A DNA stretch of 6,927 bases, taken from NCBI GenBank assembly GCA_017882055.1, contig JADGQE010000218.1, positions 1 through 6,927 of the forward strand, in the 5' to 3' direction. A program made the position numbers and the translations under genes. The stretch's first letter is position 1, and each line of letters opens with the position of its first letter. Below, piece by piece: positions 1-5,863 of the stretch. The DNA is from Thermoflexales bacterium. GTDB lineage: Bacteria; Chloroflexota; Anaerolineae; Fen-1058. The notes under the pieces are model-generated. The model was not told the DNA's origin. It searched no databases and was given only the letters and a program-made list of their open reading frames with translations.

Positions 1-1499
1 TCGGCCAGGATGCGGACGCGCGCATCGACGGACGCGTCCGACACCAACACCGATTGCCGGTGCTGCGCCACCCAGCCGGCCAGGCCCTCACCCAGTGGCA
101 GTCGCAAGCCAATCACATCATGAACGGCTGCGCCGACAGCCTGTCGAAACACCAGGTCGCCGGATACCTTATCGATAAGCGCGACGGAGCACGCCTCGGC
201 CCCGGTGGCTTCTCGCACCTCTTCCAACAAGGTGAGCAGCATCCGATCCAGATCGAGGGATGAGATGATCGCCTGGCCGATGTCGGACAGCATTTGCAGC
301 GCAGCAACCTTGGCGCGTAGCGCCTCCTCCGTCCGCTTGCGCTCGGTGACATCTTGCTTGATGGCAATAAAGCGGCTGATTCCCCCGGGCGTTTGCTGCA
401 CGGGAGTGATCGTCATCTCTTCCATGTACAACGCGCCATCCTTGCGTCGATTGATCACTTCATCACTGTGCCAGACTTGTCCAGACAGGATGGTGTTCCA
501 GAGATTCTGGTAGAAGGCCGGGGCTTGCATACCTGATTTTAGGATGCGCGGGTTCTGGCCAATCGCCTCTGTGGCAGAGTAACCAGTTAACTGCGTGAAA
601 GCCGGATTGACCCACAGGATGGTTCCCTGCCGATCGGTAATGACAATTCCATTGGCCGCGGCTTCCAGGGTCGTGCTCTGCAAATGCAGTGCCTCCTCGA
701 CCTGCTTGCGCTCGGTGATGTCGCGCGTAATTCCCAGCAGTCCAATGGGCTGATCTTGCGCGTTGCGCAGAAGCGTAAAGGTGGTTTCAGTCCAAACGGT
801 CGAGCCGTCTTTGCAGTTCTCCTCCAACGCGAGTGTGCGCGTCTGTACCGAATTCTTAGGGTCCTTCGCTTCTGTCTTTAGCACTTCTTGGAAGACGTTC
901 ATCGCCATTTCCAGCGAAGCAGGCGTCAAGACCTCGATGATGGTCTGCGCCATGGCCTCCTCGACAGTATAGCCACGCATCCGGGTGACAGACGGGCTAA
1001 TATAAGTGAAGTGGAAGTCTATGTCCATCGTGAAGATGATATCGCTGGCATTCTCAGCCAAAAGGCGATATCGGCCTTCGCTCTCGCGCAGCGCCTCTTC
1101 CGCTCGCTGGCGCTCTTGCCGATTCTCCGCCTCGCGCAGCGCTCGCTCAACCGCCGGTACCAGACGCGAGAGCTTTTGCTTGAGCACGTAATCGGTCGCA
1201 CCTTGAGTGAAGCCGTCAATGGCTGCATCCTCGCCCATGGTGCCGGAGACAAAGATAAAGGGAAGGTCAGGACGAAGTTCTTGTGCCAGCTGCAATGCCG
1301 ACATGCCATCGTAGGCGGGCAGCCGATAATCCGCGAGGATGAGGTCGTATCCACCCTGCTGGAGCGCCTGGGTGAATTCGTCACGGTTCTGGACACGCGT
1401 TATCTGGCAAACGATTCCCGCCGATTCGAGCGTGGCCTGAATGAGCTCCGCGTCGGCGGGGTCGTCTTCCAGATGCAAAATGTGGGTTAACTGGTTCAT
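1..1499 (-). CDS. Multidomain signalling protein REC-PAS-PAS-GAF, C-terminus outside window (probable sensor histidine kinase)
   Basis: The minus strand is open without a stop from the ATG at 1499 to the window edge (499 complete codons). Residues about 4-122 form a response-regulator receiver domain: acidic pair D12/D13, phospho-acceptor D57 in a LILADYRLPAYDG motif, S85 and K107. An ALREAENRQERQRAEEAL helix links it to a first PAS domain (about 140-262, ending GITRDITERK) and a second one (about 275-388, ending IKQDVTERK). From about 395 a GAF domain begins (SLDLDRMLLTLLEEVREATGAE, then LPLGEGLAGWVAQH). Such proteins normally end in HisKA/HATPase domains or occasionally a GGDEF domain; that part is not visible. 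The start has an AAAGGG ribosome-binding site 6 nt upstream and lies 42 nt after the stop of the truncated receiver gene, so the two are probably co-transcribed. It would act in the cytoplasm as a phosphorelay intermediate; the signal it senses is unknown. Confidence 0.9.
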   Translation of the reverse strand, partial: MNQLTHILHLEDDPADAELIQATLESAGIVCQITRVQNRDEFTQALQQGGYDLILADYRLPAYDGMSALQLAQELRPDLPFIFVSGTMGEDAAIDGFTQGATDYVLKQKLSRLVPAVERALREAENRQERQRAEEALRESEGRYRLLAENASDIIFTMDIDFHFTYISPSVTRMRGYTVEEAMAQTIIEVLTPASLEMAMNVFQEVLKTEAKDPKNSVQTRTLALEENCKDGSTVWTETTFTLLRNAQDQPIGLLGITRDITERKQVEEALHLQSTTLEAAANGIVITDRQGTILWVNPAFTQLTGYSATEAIGQNPRILKSGMQAPAFYQNLWNTILSGQVWHSDEVINRRKDGALYMEEMTITPVQQTPGGISRFIAIKQDVTERKRTEEALRAKVAALQMLSDIGQAIISSLDLDRMLLTLLEEVREATGAEACSVALIDKVSGDLVFRQAVGAAVHDVIGLRLPLGEGLAGWVAQHRQSVLVSDASVDARVRILA

Positions 1500-1541
1500 C
1501 TTAGGCCCTTTCTTTTGTCCGCCGAGAACAGCGCAATGGGC

Positions 1542-1700
1542 TTATTGTTTCTTCACCTGCAGCGCTGCTGCGCCATCGGACGCCGTCAATACTCGATACC
1601 CGGACTCTTGCAGCATGGCCTCAATGTTGCGCAAGAGTTCGGGCGCATCATCGACAACCAGGATAGTCTCAGCCGTCTCGGCCGCATAAACATTGGACAT
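1542..1700 (-). pseudogene. Truncated response-regulator receiver (N-terminal 52 residues only)
   Basis: The reading frame from the ATG at 1700 begins MSNVYAAETAETILVVDDAP and continues ELLRNIEAMLQESGYRVLTASDGAAALQ before ending VKKQ-stop at 1542. This matches beta1 to about alpha2 of a receiver domain: the VVDD acidic pocket is present, but beta3 with the phospho-acceptor Asp, the conserved Thr/Ser and the Lys are all missing. A full receiver has about 120 residues. Translation signals are good (GGGAG 5 nt before the ATG) and a strong promoter lies upstream, so the peptide may still be made, but it cannot be phosphorylated in the normal way. The most likely history is an internal deletion that removed the rest of a response-regulator gene. 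A short leader peptide coupled to the next gene is an alternative. Confidence 0.75.
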
Positions 1701-1705
1701 GAGTT

Positions 1706-1719
1706 CTCCCTTGTGGGAG
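1706..1719 (-). promoter_or_regulatory. Small hairpin enclosing the ribosome-binding site of the truncated receiver
   Basis: In the mRNA, CTCCC-ACAA-GGGAG forms a perfect 5-bp stem with a 4-nt loop. Its 3' arm is the GGGAG Shine-Dalgarno sequence located 5 nt before the ATG at 1700. Folding would hide the site. The stem is short, so this may be chance. Confidence 0.35.
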
Positions 1720-1761
1720 TCTGAGGCACACCGTGCTGCCCACTGTCCCGATACACTTCAC

Positions 1762-1790
1762 ATTATAAGGTCTTCAGTCTGCCGTTGCAA
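1762..1790 (-). promoter_or_regulatory. Sigma70-type promoter for the receiver / REC-PAS-PAS-GAF operon
   Basis: On the minus strand a -35 element TTGCAA (1790-1785) is followed by exactly 17 bp and then a perfect -10 TATAAT (1767-1762). Transcription would start near 1755 and give a leader of about 55 nt before the ATG at 1700. It is the only near-consensus housekeeping promoter I see in the window and it points into the signalling genes. Confidence 0.75.
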
Positions 1791-1843
1791 TCTTGCTCAA
1801 CGCGGAGCGGTGCATTTCAAATTGGGGGCGACTCGCACCCTGC

Positions 1844-1871
1844 GCCATGTCCTCGGCATAGCCGAGGTGGC
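1844..1871. repeat. Inverted repeat / hairpin between the IS remnant and the signalling operon
   Basis: CCTCGGC-ATA-GCCGAGG is a perfect 7-bp inverted repeat with a 3-nt loop (1851-1867). It extends outward by GCCA/TGGC after a 3-nt bulge on one side. There is no T-tract on either strand, so it is not a standard intrinsic terminator. It lies in the 163-bp gap between the promoter at 1790 and the end of the ISKra4 remnant, where no gene is seen. Confidence 0.45.
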
Positions 1872-1952
1872 ACGCTAGGCGGAATGCGCCCGCCGCGCAG
1901 TTGAAGGATAATCTGCGATACGCGTCAGGCACAGATACGGCCCTACCGGATA

Positions 1953-2716
1953 CTAGACCGCGTCGCTGGTGTCGTAGCGGAATGTCGGCTGGCCCGGCTC
2001 GGCTTCATACCAGCAGCCGACTTTCAGATCGCGCCAGGTCTCTGTTTCGGCCCGTTTTTCAGCCTCTTTGCGGGGTTCAATCCGAACTTTGGCTGCGTCG
2101 AGCGAGCCATACAGTCGCGTCGGAATCGGGTCGGCTGTGCGCAAGTGCGCCTGCAGCCAAGTCGGATCTTGGCTCTGGTCACGTAGCTGCGTTTCGTCCG
2201 CCGTCTGCTTCTGCCCGAGTGCTTGGGTGGCCTGTCGAATCGTATTCTCTGAGACGTCAAACAGCAGGAACCCTTTCAACCATCGGCGACTATGCTCAAA
2301 CGCCAATTCCACCCCGGCCAAAGTCAGCAACTCGGCGAGGCCAGCACTCACCTGACCCGCATGCAGCCCGTACGTTTCATCGATCGGCGCATGGCCCTGA
2401 CCACACGCACACCCCGCCTAATACGCGCGTTCATACACGCGTCCAAACACACTCAGCACCGTCGCGGGCCGCGTGCGTTGATAATGCAGCGTGCCCCACA
2501 GGCACACGCTAACTCAGCCACTGGCGTACTCGGCGACCCACTCAACAACTGCCCCAAAGCTTCTGCGCCGACTTGGCGCAACACGTCGCGCAGTGCGGTC
2601 TCGATCCACGCCATACTCGTGGCCCTCTGCGGAGTGACGTGGGTGCGGAGAGACTGCTTCACCAGCGTCACGACTTGCTGCGCCAGCACCCGAATCAATT
2701 CTGTGGTATCGTCCAT
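1953..2716 (-). pseudogene. Decayed ISKra4-family transposase remnant
   Basis: Two reading frames on the minus strand together resemble the N-terminal half of ISKra4-type transposases. The first starts at the ATG at 2716 (GGAGG 8 nt upstream), reads MDDTTELIRVLAQQVV and ends near a Cys-rich ACACGARC motif. It runs into a stop at 2453-2455 after a frameshift around 2478-2490. The second frame continues RTRPATVLSVFGRVYERAY, is broken by a TAG at 2418-2420 where the family has Tyr, then reads GCACGQGHAPIDE and proceeds to LYGSLDAAKVRIEP (likely first DDE Asp) and ETWRDLKVGCWYEAEPG. It stops at 1953, so the rest of the catalytic domain is missing. With a frameshift, a nonsense codon and a truncation it is certainly inactive. 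The family assignment is from motif memory and fairly firm; no terminal inverted repeats were found. Confidence 0.72.
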
Positions 2717-2719
2717 GTT

Positions 2720-2772
2720 GTGAGCCTCCGGTCGAATAGTTGTCTTCAACCTCTATCCTACCTCAGGCTCAC
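2720..2772. repeat. 8-bp inverted repeat upstream of the ISKra4 remnant
   Basis: GTGAGCCT (2720-2727) and AGGCTCAC (2765-2772) are perfect inverted copies separated by 37 bp. TTTTT follows on the plus strand (2773-2777). It covers the gap between the transposase start and the upstream orphan ORF. It could be a weak plus-strand terminator or simply chance. Confidence 0.25.
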
Positions 2773-2987
2773 TTTTTCGCTGACAACTTTTGCGTGCACG
2801 CATTGTCGGCTTGCGCGTGCGCCATATCCAAGTCGCCATAGCGCAAATCGATCCCGGGCTTGAGGCCGGTCACAAACCGATCGGCGCCCTGCCCTACATA
2901 ATCCACACTTCTTTGCCGGGCAACTCTACACCCATCGTGAAGCAAAATCTGGTTTCTGAAATCGGCCATGGACGAAAACGTCCTCAT
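2769..2987 (-). CDS. Orphan 72-residue ORF of unknown function, possibly a gene fragment
   Basis: The frame from the ATG at 2987 (alternative ATG at 2969, giving MADFRNQILLHDG) reads through CRVARQRSVDYVGQGADRFV and TGLKPGIDLRYGDLDM to a hydrophilic Lys-rich end. I do not recognise a family. The protein has no signal peptide, membrane segment or clear motif, and neither start has a convincing ribosome-binding site. It lies 52 bp upstream of the ISKra4 remnant on the same strand and among other debris, so a fragment of a larger gene is as likely as a real small gene. Confidence 0.25.
   Translation of the reverse strand: MRTFSSMADFRNQILLHDGCRVARQRSVDYVGQGADRFVTGLKPGIDLRYGDLDMAHAQADNACTQKLSAKK
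2791..2802. repeat. 12-bp perfect palindrome
   Basis: TGCGTGCACGCA is identical on both strands. It could be a site for a dimeric DNA-binding protein. It lies inside the orphan ORF, and the neighbourhood is rich in GCGTGC-like words, so chance is possible. Confidence 0.35.
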
Positions 2988-3116
2988 TCAATCCGCCTGC
3001 AAAGACGATCGGATGCACCGCTCTTGGCTAGGGATAATTCGCGACCAGATAGCAGTGGGCAATGACCCTCGATCGGGTAAGCAGAACGGCATCTCGCCTT
3101 GTAAGGAATTGGCCGG

Positions 3117-3359
3117 ATGCGCGCCGCTTACGACCTGTCGCTGTTGATCATACTCCTTTCGTTTGGCCTCACGTTGCTCACCTCCGCGACCCGCCTGGTT
3201 ACCCCGAAGAAACCGATCCCGAAGCCGCTCACGCCGCGGGCGGAAGACGATTGCCTCGACTGCTTGCAACAGCGCGGGGCGGTTTTGTCATTAGACCGAA
3301 GTATAGCATACTTGAGGCACGTAGTTGATCGGAGTCTTCTTGACCAGCCTCGCGCTTAG
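3117..3359 (+). pseudogene. Probable N-terminal fragment of a transposase-like ORF with a hydrophobic start
   Basis: The 80-codon frame has a good ribosome-binding site (AAGGA, 9 nt before the ATG). It begins with a hydrophobic stretch (about residues 6-22, LSLLIILLSFGLTLL), followed by a Pro/Lys-rich linker (VTPKKPIPKPLTPRAEDD) and a CLDC pair. This order recalls the N-terminus of a group of transposase-like proteins common in Chloroflexota, which have a membrane-like start, a Pro-rich linker and a DDCPxC motif. After the Cys pair the frame loses any resemblance and stops, so the catalytic part would be missing. The comparison is from memory and tentative; an unrelated small membrane protein is the alternative. 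Confidence 0.38.
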
Positions 3360-3450
3360 TTGGCTCGTTAGCATGTGGTGGATGCTTCTAGAGAATGCCG
3401 CTTCACTACCGATCTATGTCCTCGGGCTTTACTTCAAACGCCACAGGTGA
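3325..3450 (+). CDS. Possible 41-residue small membrane protein, TTG start
   Basis: An open frame starts at a TTG with GAGG 7 nt upstream and ends at 3448-3450. It encodes a very hydrophobic peptide (IGVFLTSLALSWLVSMWWML, then ASLPIYVLGLYF) with a basic end KRHR. This pattern fits one or two membrane passes with the C-terminus inside. A shorter form could start at the ATG at 3373. It overlaps the end of the preceding fragment by 35 bp in another frame. It may also be the tail of a destroyed membrane-protein gene. Nothing confirms that it is translated. Confidence 0.25.
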   Translation: MIGVFLTSLALSWLVSMWWMLLENAASLPIYVLGLYFKRHR

Positions 3451-3645
3451 TCAAACGCAAACGCCCTGCCTTATGCTAAGGTCACGCGAGTGACCTACGC
3501 ATTCATTATGCCGCGACAACCATCGTCTGGTGCGTCCCTAAAAGGGGTCTCATACCCAACGCCTCATTGGCTGTGATGACGTATCGCTTTTGAAGGGTCA
3601 AGGCATGTGGCGCAAACAGGTTAAGCACGCGGGCTTTTCTGGGCC
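3451..3645. other. Gap with no recognisable gene upstream of the MerR-type promoter
   Basis: Apart from the hairpin at 3479-3496 I see no gene here. A minus-strand frame (3506-3796) crosses this gap, the promoter and the IS end. Because it continues into the insertion sequence it is unlikely to be an intact native gene. Its part outside the IS (VLNLFAPHALTLQKRYV, then ANEALGMRPLLGTHQ) could be the relic of a gene, but I do not recognise it. Confidence 0.4.
3479..3496. repeat. Perfect 7-bp hairpin with GCGA loop
   Basis: AGGTCAC-GCGA-GTGACCT is a perfect inverted repeat with a GNRA-type tetraloop when read on the plus strand. No T-run follows, so a rho-independent terminator is not supported. 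It lies 28 bp after the possible small membrane ORF. Confidence 0.45.
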
Positions 3646-3676
3646 TTGACTCTCCCCCCACTGGATAGTGTATAGT
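3646..3676 (+). promoter_or_regulatory. MerR-type promoter and operator (19-bp spacer with dyad)
   Basis: TTGACT (3646-3651) and TATAGT (3671-3676) are separated by 19 bp, the over-long spacing characteristic of promoters that MerR-family activators remodel. The spacer region holds an imperfect dyad: ACTCTCC (3649-3655) and GGATAGT (3663-3669), 6 of 7 bases complementary, centred between -35 and -10. The predicted start of transcription (about 3683) falls at the left edge of the IS630 element. The MerR gene that normally follows such a self-controlled promoter is now 1.25 kb away, behind the IS. The promoter now points into the transposase gene. Confidence 0.65.
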
Positions 3677-3684
3677 AAAGCCTG

Positions 3685-3712
3685 ATGACTTTTGACAATC
3701 AAAATCGGTAAT
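3685..3712 (+). repeat. IS630 left terminal inverted repeat
   Basis: It begins ATGACTTTTGACAATC and ends TCGGTAAT. It matches the reverse complement of 4874-4901 at 27 of 28 positions; the only difference is A/C at 3697. Confidence 0.88.
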
Positions 3713-3746
3713 GGTATGGTAGGCCATCTTATGTTGGAGACTTCCC

Positions 3747-4874
3747 ATGGCCGCGTACCTTCGCACCTTGAAAATCAAAAGCCGCAACGCGCGCAAGCGC
3801 CTAATCTGGCATCGCGATCATGCCCCGAAGCCTTACCTGCGGGAACGCTGTGCGGCGATCCTGAAGATCGCGGATGGGCACGCGCCGTATGCGGTGGCTC
3901 GATCGGGCCTGCTCAAGCCGCGCGACCCGGATACGATCTATGCCTGGCTGAATGCCTATGAAGCGGACGGCTTCGACGGCTTGGTGGAGCATCCCCACGG
4001 CGGCTATCGGGGACCACATTTGGACGACCATCGGGCCGAAGTGGCCGAGCGCTTGCGGCAGCCGCCCGACGTGGCGCATCTGGATCCCCGCGCGCCAAGT
4101 CCGGCCGTGGCCCCGTGTCGCTATCGCTTGGAAGTCGTGCGCGCCAGTTTTGATTGGCTGAGCGACTACTCGCTGAGTGGCGTCTGGCGCGTGTTGGATC
4201 GGTTGGGGATTGGCTGGAAACATGGCTACATCAATTATTGGAGTCCCGACCCGCAGTATCGGACCAAGGTCCGGTTCATCGAAAAATGCCTGAAAATCGT
4301 GGCCGCGGACCCACAGCACAATGTTGCGATCTTTGTCGATGAGATGAGTTACCATCGTTGGCCAACGGCAGCGCACGATTGGACGCCGAAAGCAGATGGC
4401 TATCCCTTGGCCGTGCATGGCAATTGCAACAACCAACAGTGGCGTGTGATTGGTGGATTGAATGCCTACACGGGCCAAGTATCTTATCGACAAAACTATA
4501 TTGTGGGACGGGAACAGGTCATCTTGTTTCATCAGCAACTCTATCACCAGTATCGCCGGATGGATAATCTCTTTGTGATCGAAGACAACTGGAATGTCCA
4601 TACCCATCCCGATGTACAAGCGGCCGTGGCCGAGTTATCCAATGTGACGATGGCTTGGTTACCGACGTATGCCTGCTGGCTGAACCCCATCGAGAAACTC
4701 TGGAAGTGGCTACGCCAGACCGTCTTGCATCGCCATCGCCTGTCGGATCGTTGGCCGGAACTGAGACAGCGCGTGGGCGGGTTCTTTGATCAGTTCCGAG
4801 ACGGGTCGGATGAGTTGTTGCGCTATGTCGGCTTACTGGGTGATGGGCGCTTTGCCAAAGTCTTACGCGTGTGA
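3747..4874 (+). CDS. IS630-family transposase
   Basis: This 375-residue protein cuts and rejoins the element's ends using a DDE/RNase H-fold active site. Residues about 10-110 form the helix-turn-helix DNA-binding part (RERCAAILKIADGH, then DTIYAWLNAYEADGFDGL), followed by a linker and the catalytic domain. Catalytic residues visible: D198 in IFVDEMSYHRW, D280 in VIEDNWNVHTH and E316 in CWLNPIEKLWKWL, a D-x35-E spacing normal for this family. The start is supported by GGAGA 6 nt upstream of the ATG. The length is normal and there is no frameshift, so it should be functional. The stop codon overlaps the first base of the right inverted repeat. Its expression may be driven by the MerR-type promoter just outside the element. 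Confidence 0.93.
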   Translation: MAAYLRTLKIKSRNARKRLIWHRDHAPKPYLRERCAAILKIADGHAPYAVARSGLLKPRDPDTIYAWLNAYEADGFDGLVEHPHGGYRGPHLDDHRAEVAERLRQPPDVAHLDPRAPSPAVAPCRYRLEVVRASFDWLSDYSLSGVWRVLDRLGIGWKHGYINYWSPDPQYRTKVRFIEKCLKIVAADPQHNVAIFVDEMSYHRWPTAAHDWTPKADGYPLAVHGNCNNQQWRVIGGLNAYTGQVSYRQNYIVGREQVILFHQQLYHQYRRMDNLFVIEDNWNVHTHPDVQAAVAELSNVTMAWLPTYACWLNPIEKLWKWLRQTVLHRHRLSDRWPELRQRVGGFFDQFRDGSDELLRYVGLLGDGRFAKVLRV

Positions 4875-4901
4875 TTACCGATTTTGAGTGTCAAAAGTCA
4901 T
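4874..4901 (-). repeat. IS630 right terminal inverted repeat
   Basis: This is the inverted partner of 3685-3712 (27 of 28). The last base of the transposase stop codon TGA (4872-4874) is its innermost base. It is followed by TA, the expected IS630 target dinucleotide. Confidence 0.88.
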
Positions 4902-4935
4902 AAGGTCCTTCAAACTGCCGGATCGGAGTCCGAAC

Positions 4936-5748
4936 ATGTTCAAGATAGGCGACTTCTCGCGTCTTAGCCAGGTCTCTGTCAAGACATTGCGTTATTATGA
5001 TGAGATCGGTCTGCTCAGGCCAAGCGAGATCGATCGCTTCACCGGCTATCGATACTACTCAGCCGATCAGCTGCACCGGCTCAATCGGATTCTGGCGCTC
5101 AAGGATCTCGGTCTCAGCCTCGAACAGATCGATCAGCTGTTGAATGGTGATCTGTCCGCCTCGGAGATGCGAGGTATGCTCAAGTTGAAGCGAGCCGAGA
5201 TCGAACAGAGCATCGAAGACGAGCAGGCGCGGCTGGCCCGGGTTGAAGCCCGGCTGAACCAAATCGAACAGGAGAGTAAAATGTCTAACTACGATGTCAT
5301 CATCAAGAAGGTTGCGCCGCAGCGCGTGGCCGCTGTACGCGCTGTGATTGCCAACTACAGTTCACAGGGCCCACTCTGGGAAGAACTGGGTGGCTTCCTG
5401 GGACGCAACAAAATTACGCCCGTCGCGCCGTGCCTGACCGTCTATTACGACACGGAGTTCAAAGAGCATGATGTCGATGTCGAAGTGTGCGAGGTAATCG
5501 GTGCGCCCGTGCGCGGGACCGATCGCGTGCAGGTCCGTGAACTGGCCGGCCTCGATACGATGGCGTGTCTGGTGCATCATGGCCCATTCAATACGCTCAA
5601 CCAAGCTTACAGTGTACTGATGCAGTGGATTCAAACCAACAGCTATCGCATTGTCGGCCCCAACCGCGAAGTGTACCTGGAAAGCTCCGGCAAGCAGGAT
5701 GATTCAGGCTGCGTGACGGAGATTCAGCTGCCGGTCGAGAGAATGTGA
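4936..5748 (+). CDS. MerR-family transcriptional regulator with GyrI-like ligand-binding domain (copy 1)
   Basis: This 270-residue regulator has BmrR-like architecture. Residues 2-70 form a MerR winged helix-turn-helix (FKIGDFSRLSQVSVKTLRYY, then DEIGLLRP and FTGYRYYSADQL). Residues about 76-114 form the dimerising coiled coil (RGMLKLKRAEIEQSIEDEQA). From M116 (MSNYDVIIKKVAPQ) a GyrI-like/effector-binding domain runs to the end, with the typical MACLVHHGPF, LMQWIQ and GPNREVYLE signatures. E245 lies where this family usually places a ligand-contacting Glu. Such proteins bind lipophilic or cationic small molecules and twist a long-spacer promoter, often their own or that of an efflux pump. I chose the ATG at 4936 (CGGAG 7 nt upstream, native MerR N-terminus); the in-frame GTG at 4888 lies inside the IS. 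Its likely own promoter is now separated by the IS630 element. Confidence 0.92.
   Translation: MFKIGDFSRLSQVSVKTLRYYDEIGLLRPSEIDRFTGYRYYSADQLHRLNRILALKDLGLSLEQIDQLLNGDLSASEMRGMLKLKRAEIEQSIEDEQARLARVEARLNQIEQESKMSNYDVIIKKVAPQRVAAVRAVIANYSSQGPLWEELGGFLGRNKITPVAPCLTVYYDTEFKEHDVDVEVCEVIGAPVRGTDRVQVRELAGLDTMACLVHHGPFNTLNQAYSVLMQWIQTNSYRIVGPNREVYLESSGKQDDSGCVTEIQLPVERM
5270..5283 (+). promoter_or_regulatory. Internal ribosome-binding site and ATG in copy 1
   Basis: AGGAG (5270-5274) lies 6 nt before the in-frame ATG at 5281, exactly at the junction between coiled coil and ligand-binding domain. Initiation here would give a 155-residue free ligand-binding domain. The same arrangement is kept in copy 2. 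The Gln-Glu codons CAG GAG alone could explain the match. Confidence 0.4.
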
Positions 5749-5863
5749 TGAGTAGCCTGTGGCGTAGCTGCATGAACAAATGCTGCATCCACTAAGGCCG
5801 AATCTTGCCGCCGTTTTCTGCCCGGCAATACCAGTCGCGCTGATATGACTACCCCATTGTGTT
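5749..5863 (+). other. Spacer between the two MerR copies
   Basis: No gene is seen. It contains a weak inverted repeat TTGCCG (5805-5810) / CGGCAA (5823-5828) with a 12-nt loop and no T-tract, and no MerR-type promoter like the one at 3646. It does not resemble the region upstream of copy 1, so the duplicated segment does not include the promoter or the start of the gene. Confidence 0.4.

Larger units (their letters stand above)
3685..4901 (+). mobile_element. Intact IS630-family insertion sequence
   Basis: The element is about 1217 bp, bounded by 28-bp inverted repeats with a single mismatch, and contains one uninterrupted transposase gene on the plus strand. IS630/Tc1-mariner elements insert at TA and duplicate it. 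The right flank reads ..GTCA-TA-AGG as expected, but the corresponding left bases are GA, so the duplication is not clean. The exact ends could be shifted by one or two bases. The near-identical repeats and intact gene suggest a recent arrival compared with the decayed ISKra4 remnant. Confidence 0.88.

Noticed and set aside
888..1490. Plus-strand open frame of 200 codons
   Set aside because: It is the antisense shadow of the REC-PAS-PAS-GAF gene, whose minus-strand frame shows clear, continuous domain motifs.
1901..2512. Plus-strand open frame of 203 codons
   Set aside because: It is opposite the ISKra4 remnant and has a low-complexity Arg/Ser/Pro-rich composition typical of a shadow frame.
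2988..3269. Minus-strand open frame of 93 codons
   Set aside because: It is Arg-rich with no motif and lies opposite the better supported plus-strand frame starting at 3117.
3801..4619. Minus-strand open frame of 272 codons inside the IS
   Set aside because: It lies antisense to the IS630 transposase, which has complete DDE motifs. Long antisense frames are common in GC-rich genes and no family is recognisable.
4888..4935. N-terminal extension of MerR copy 1 from a GTG at 4888
   Set aside because: The extension lies partly within the IS630 terminal repeat and does not match MerR N-termini. The ATG at 4936 has its own ribosome-binding site and gives the normal MFKIGDFS start.
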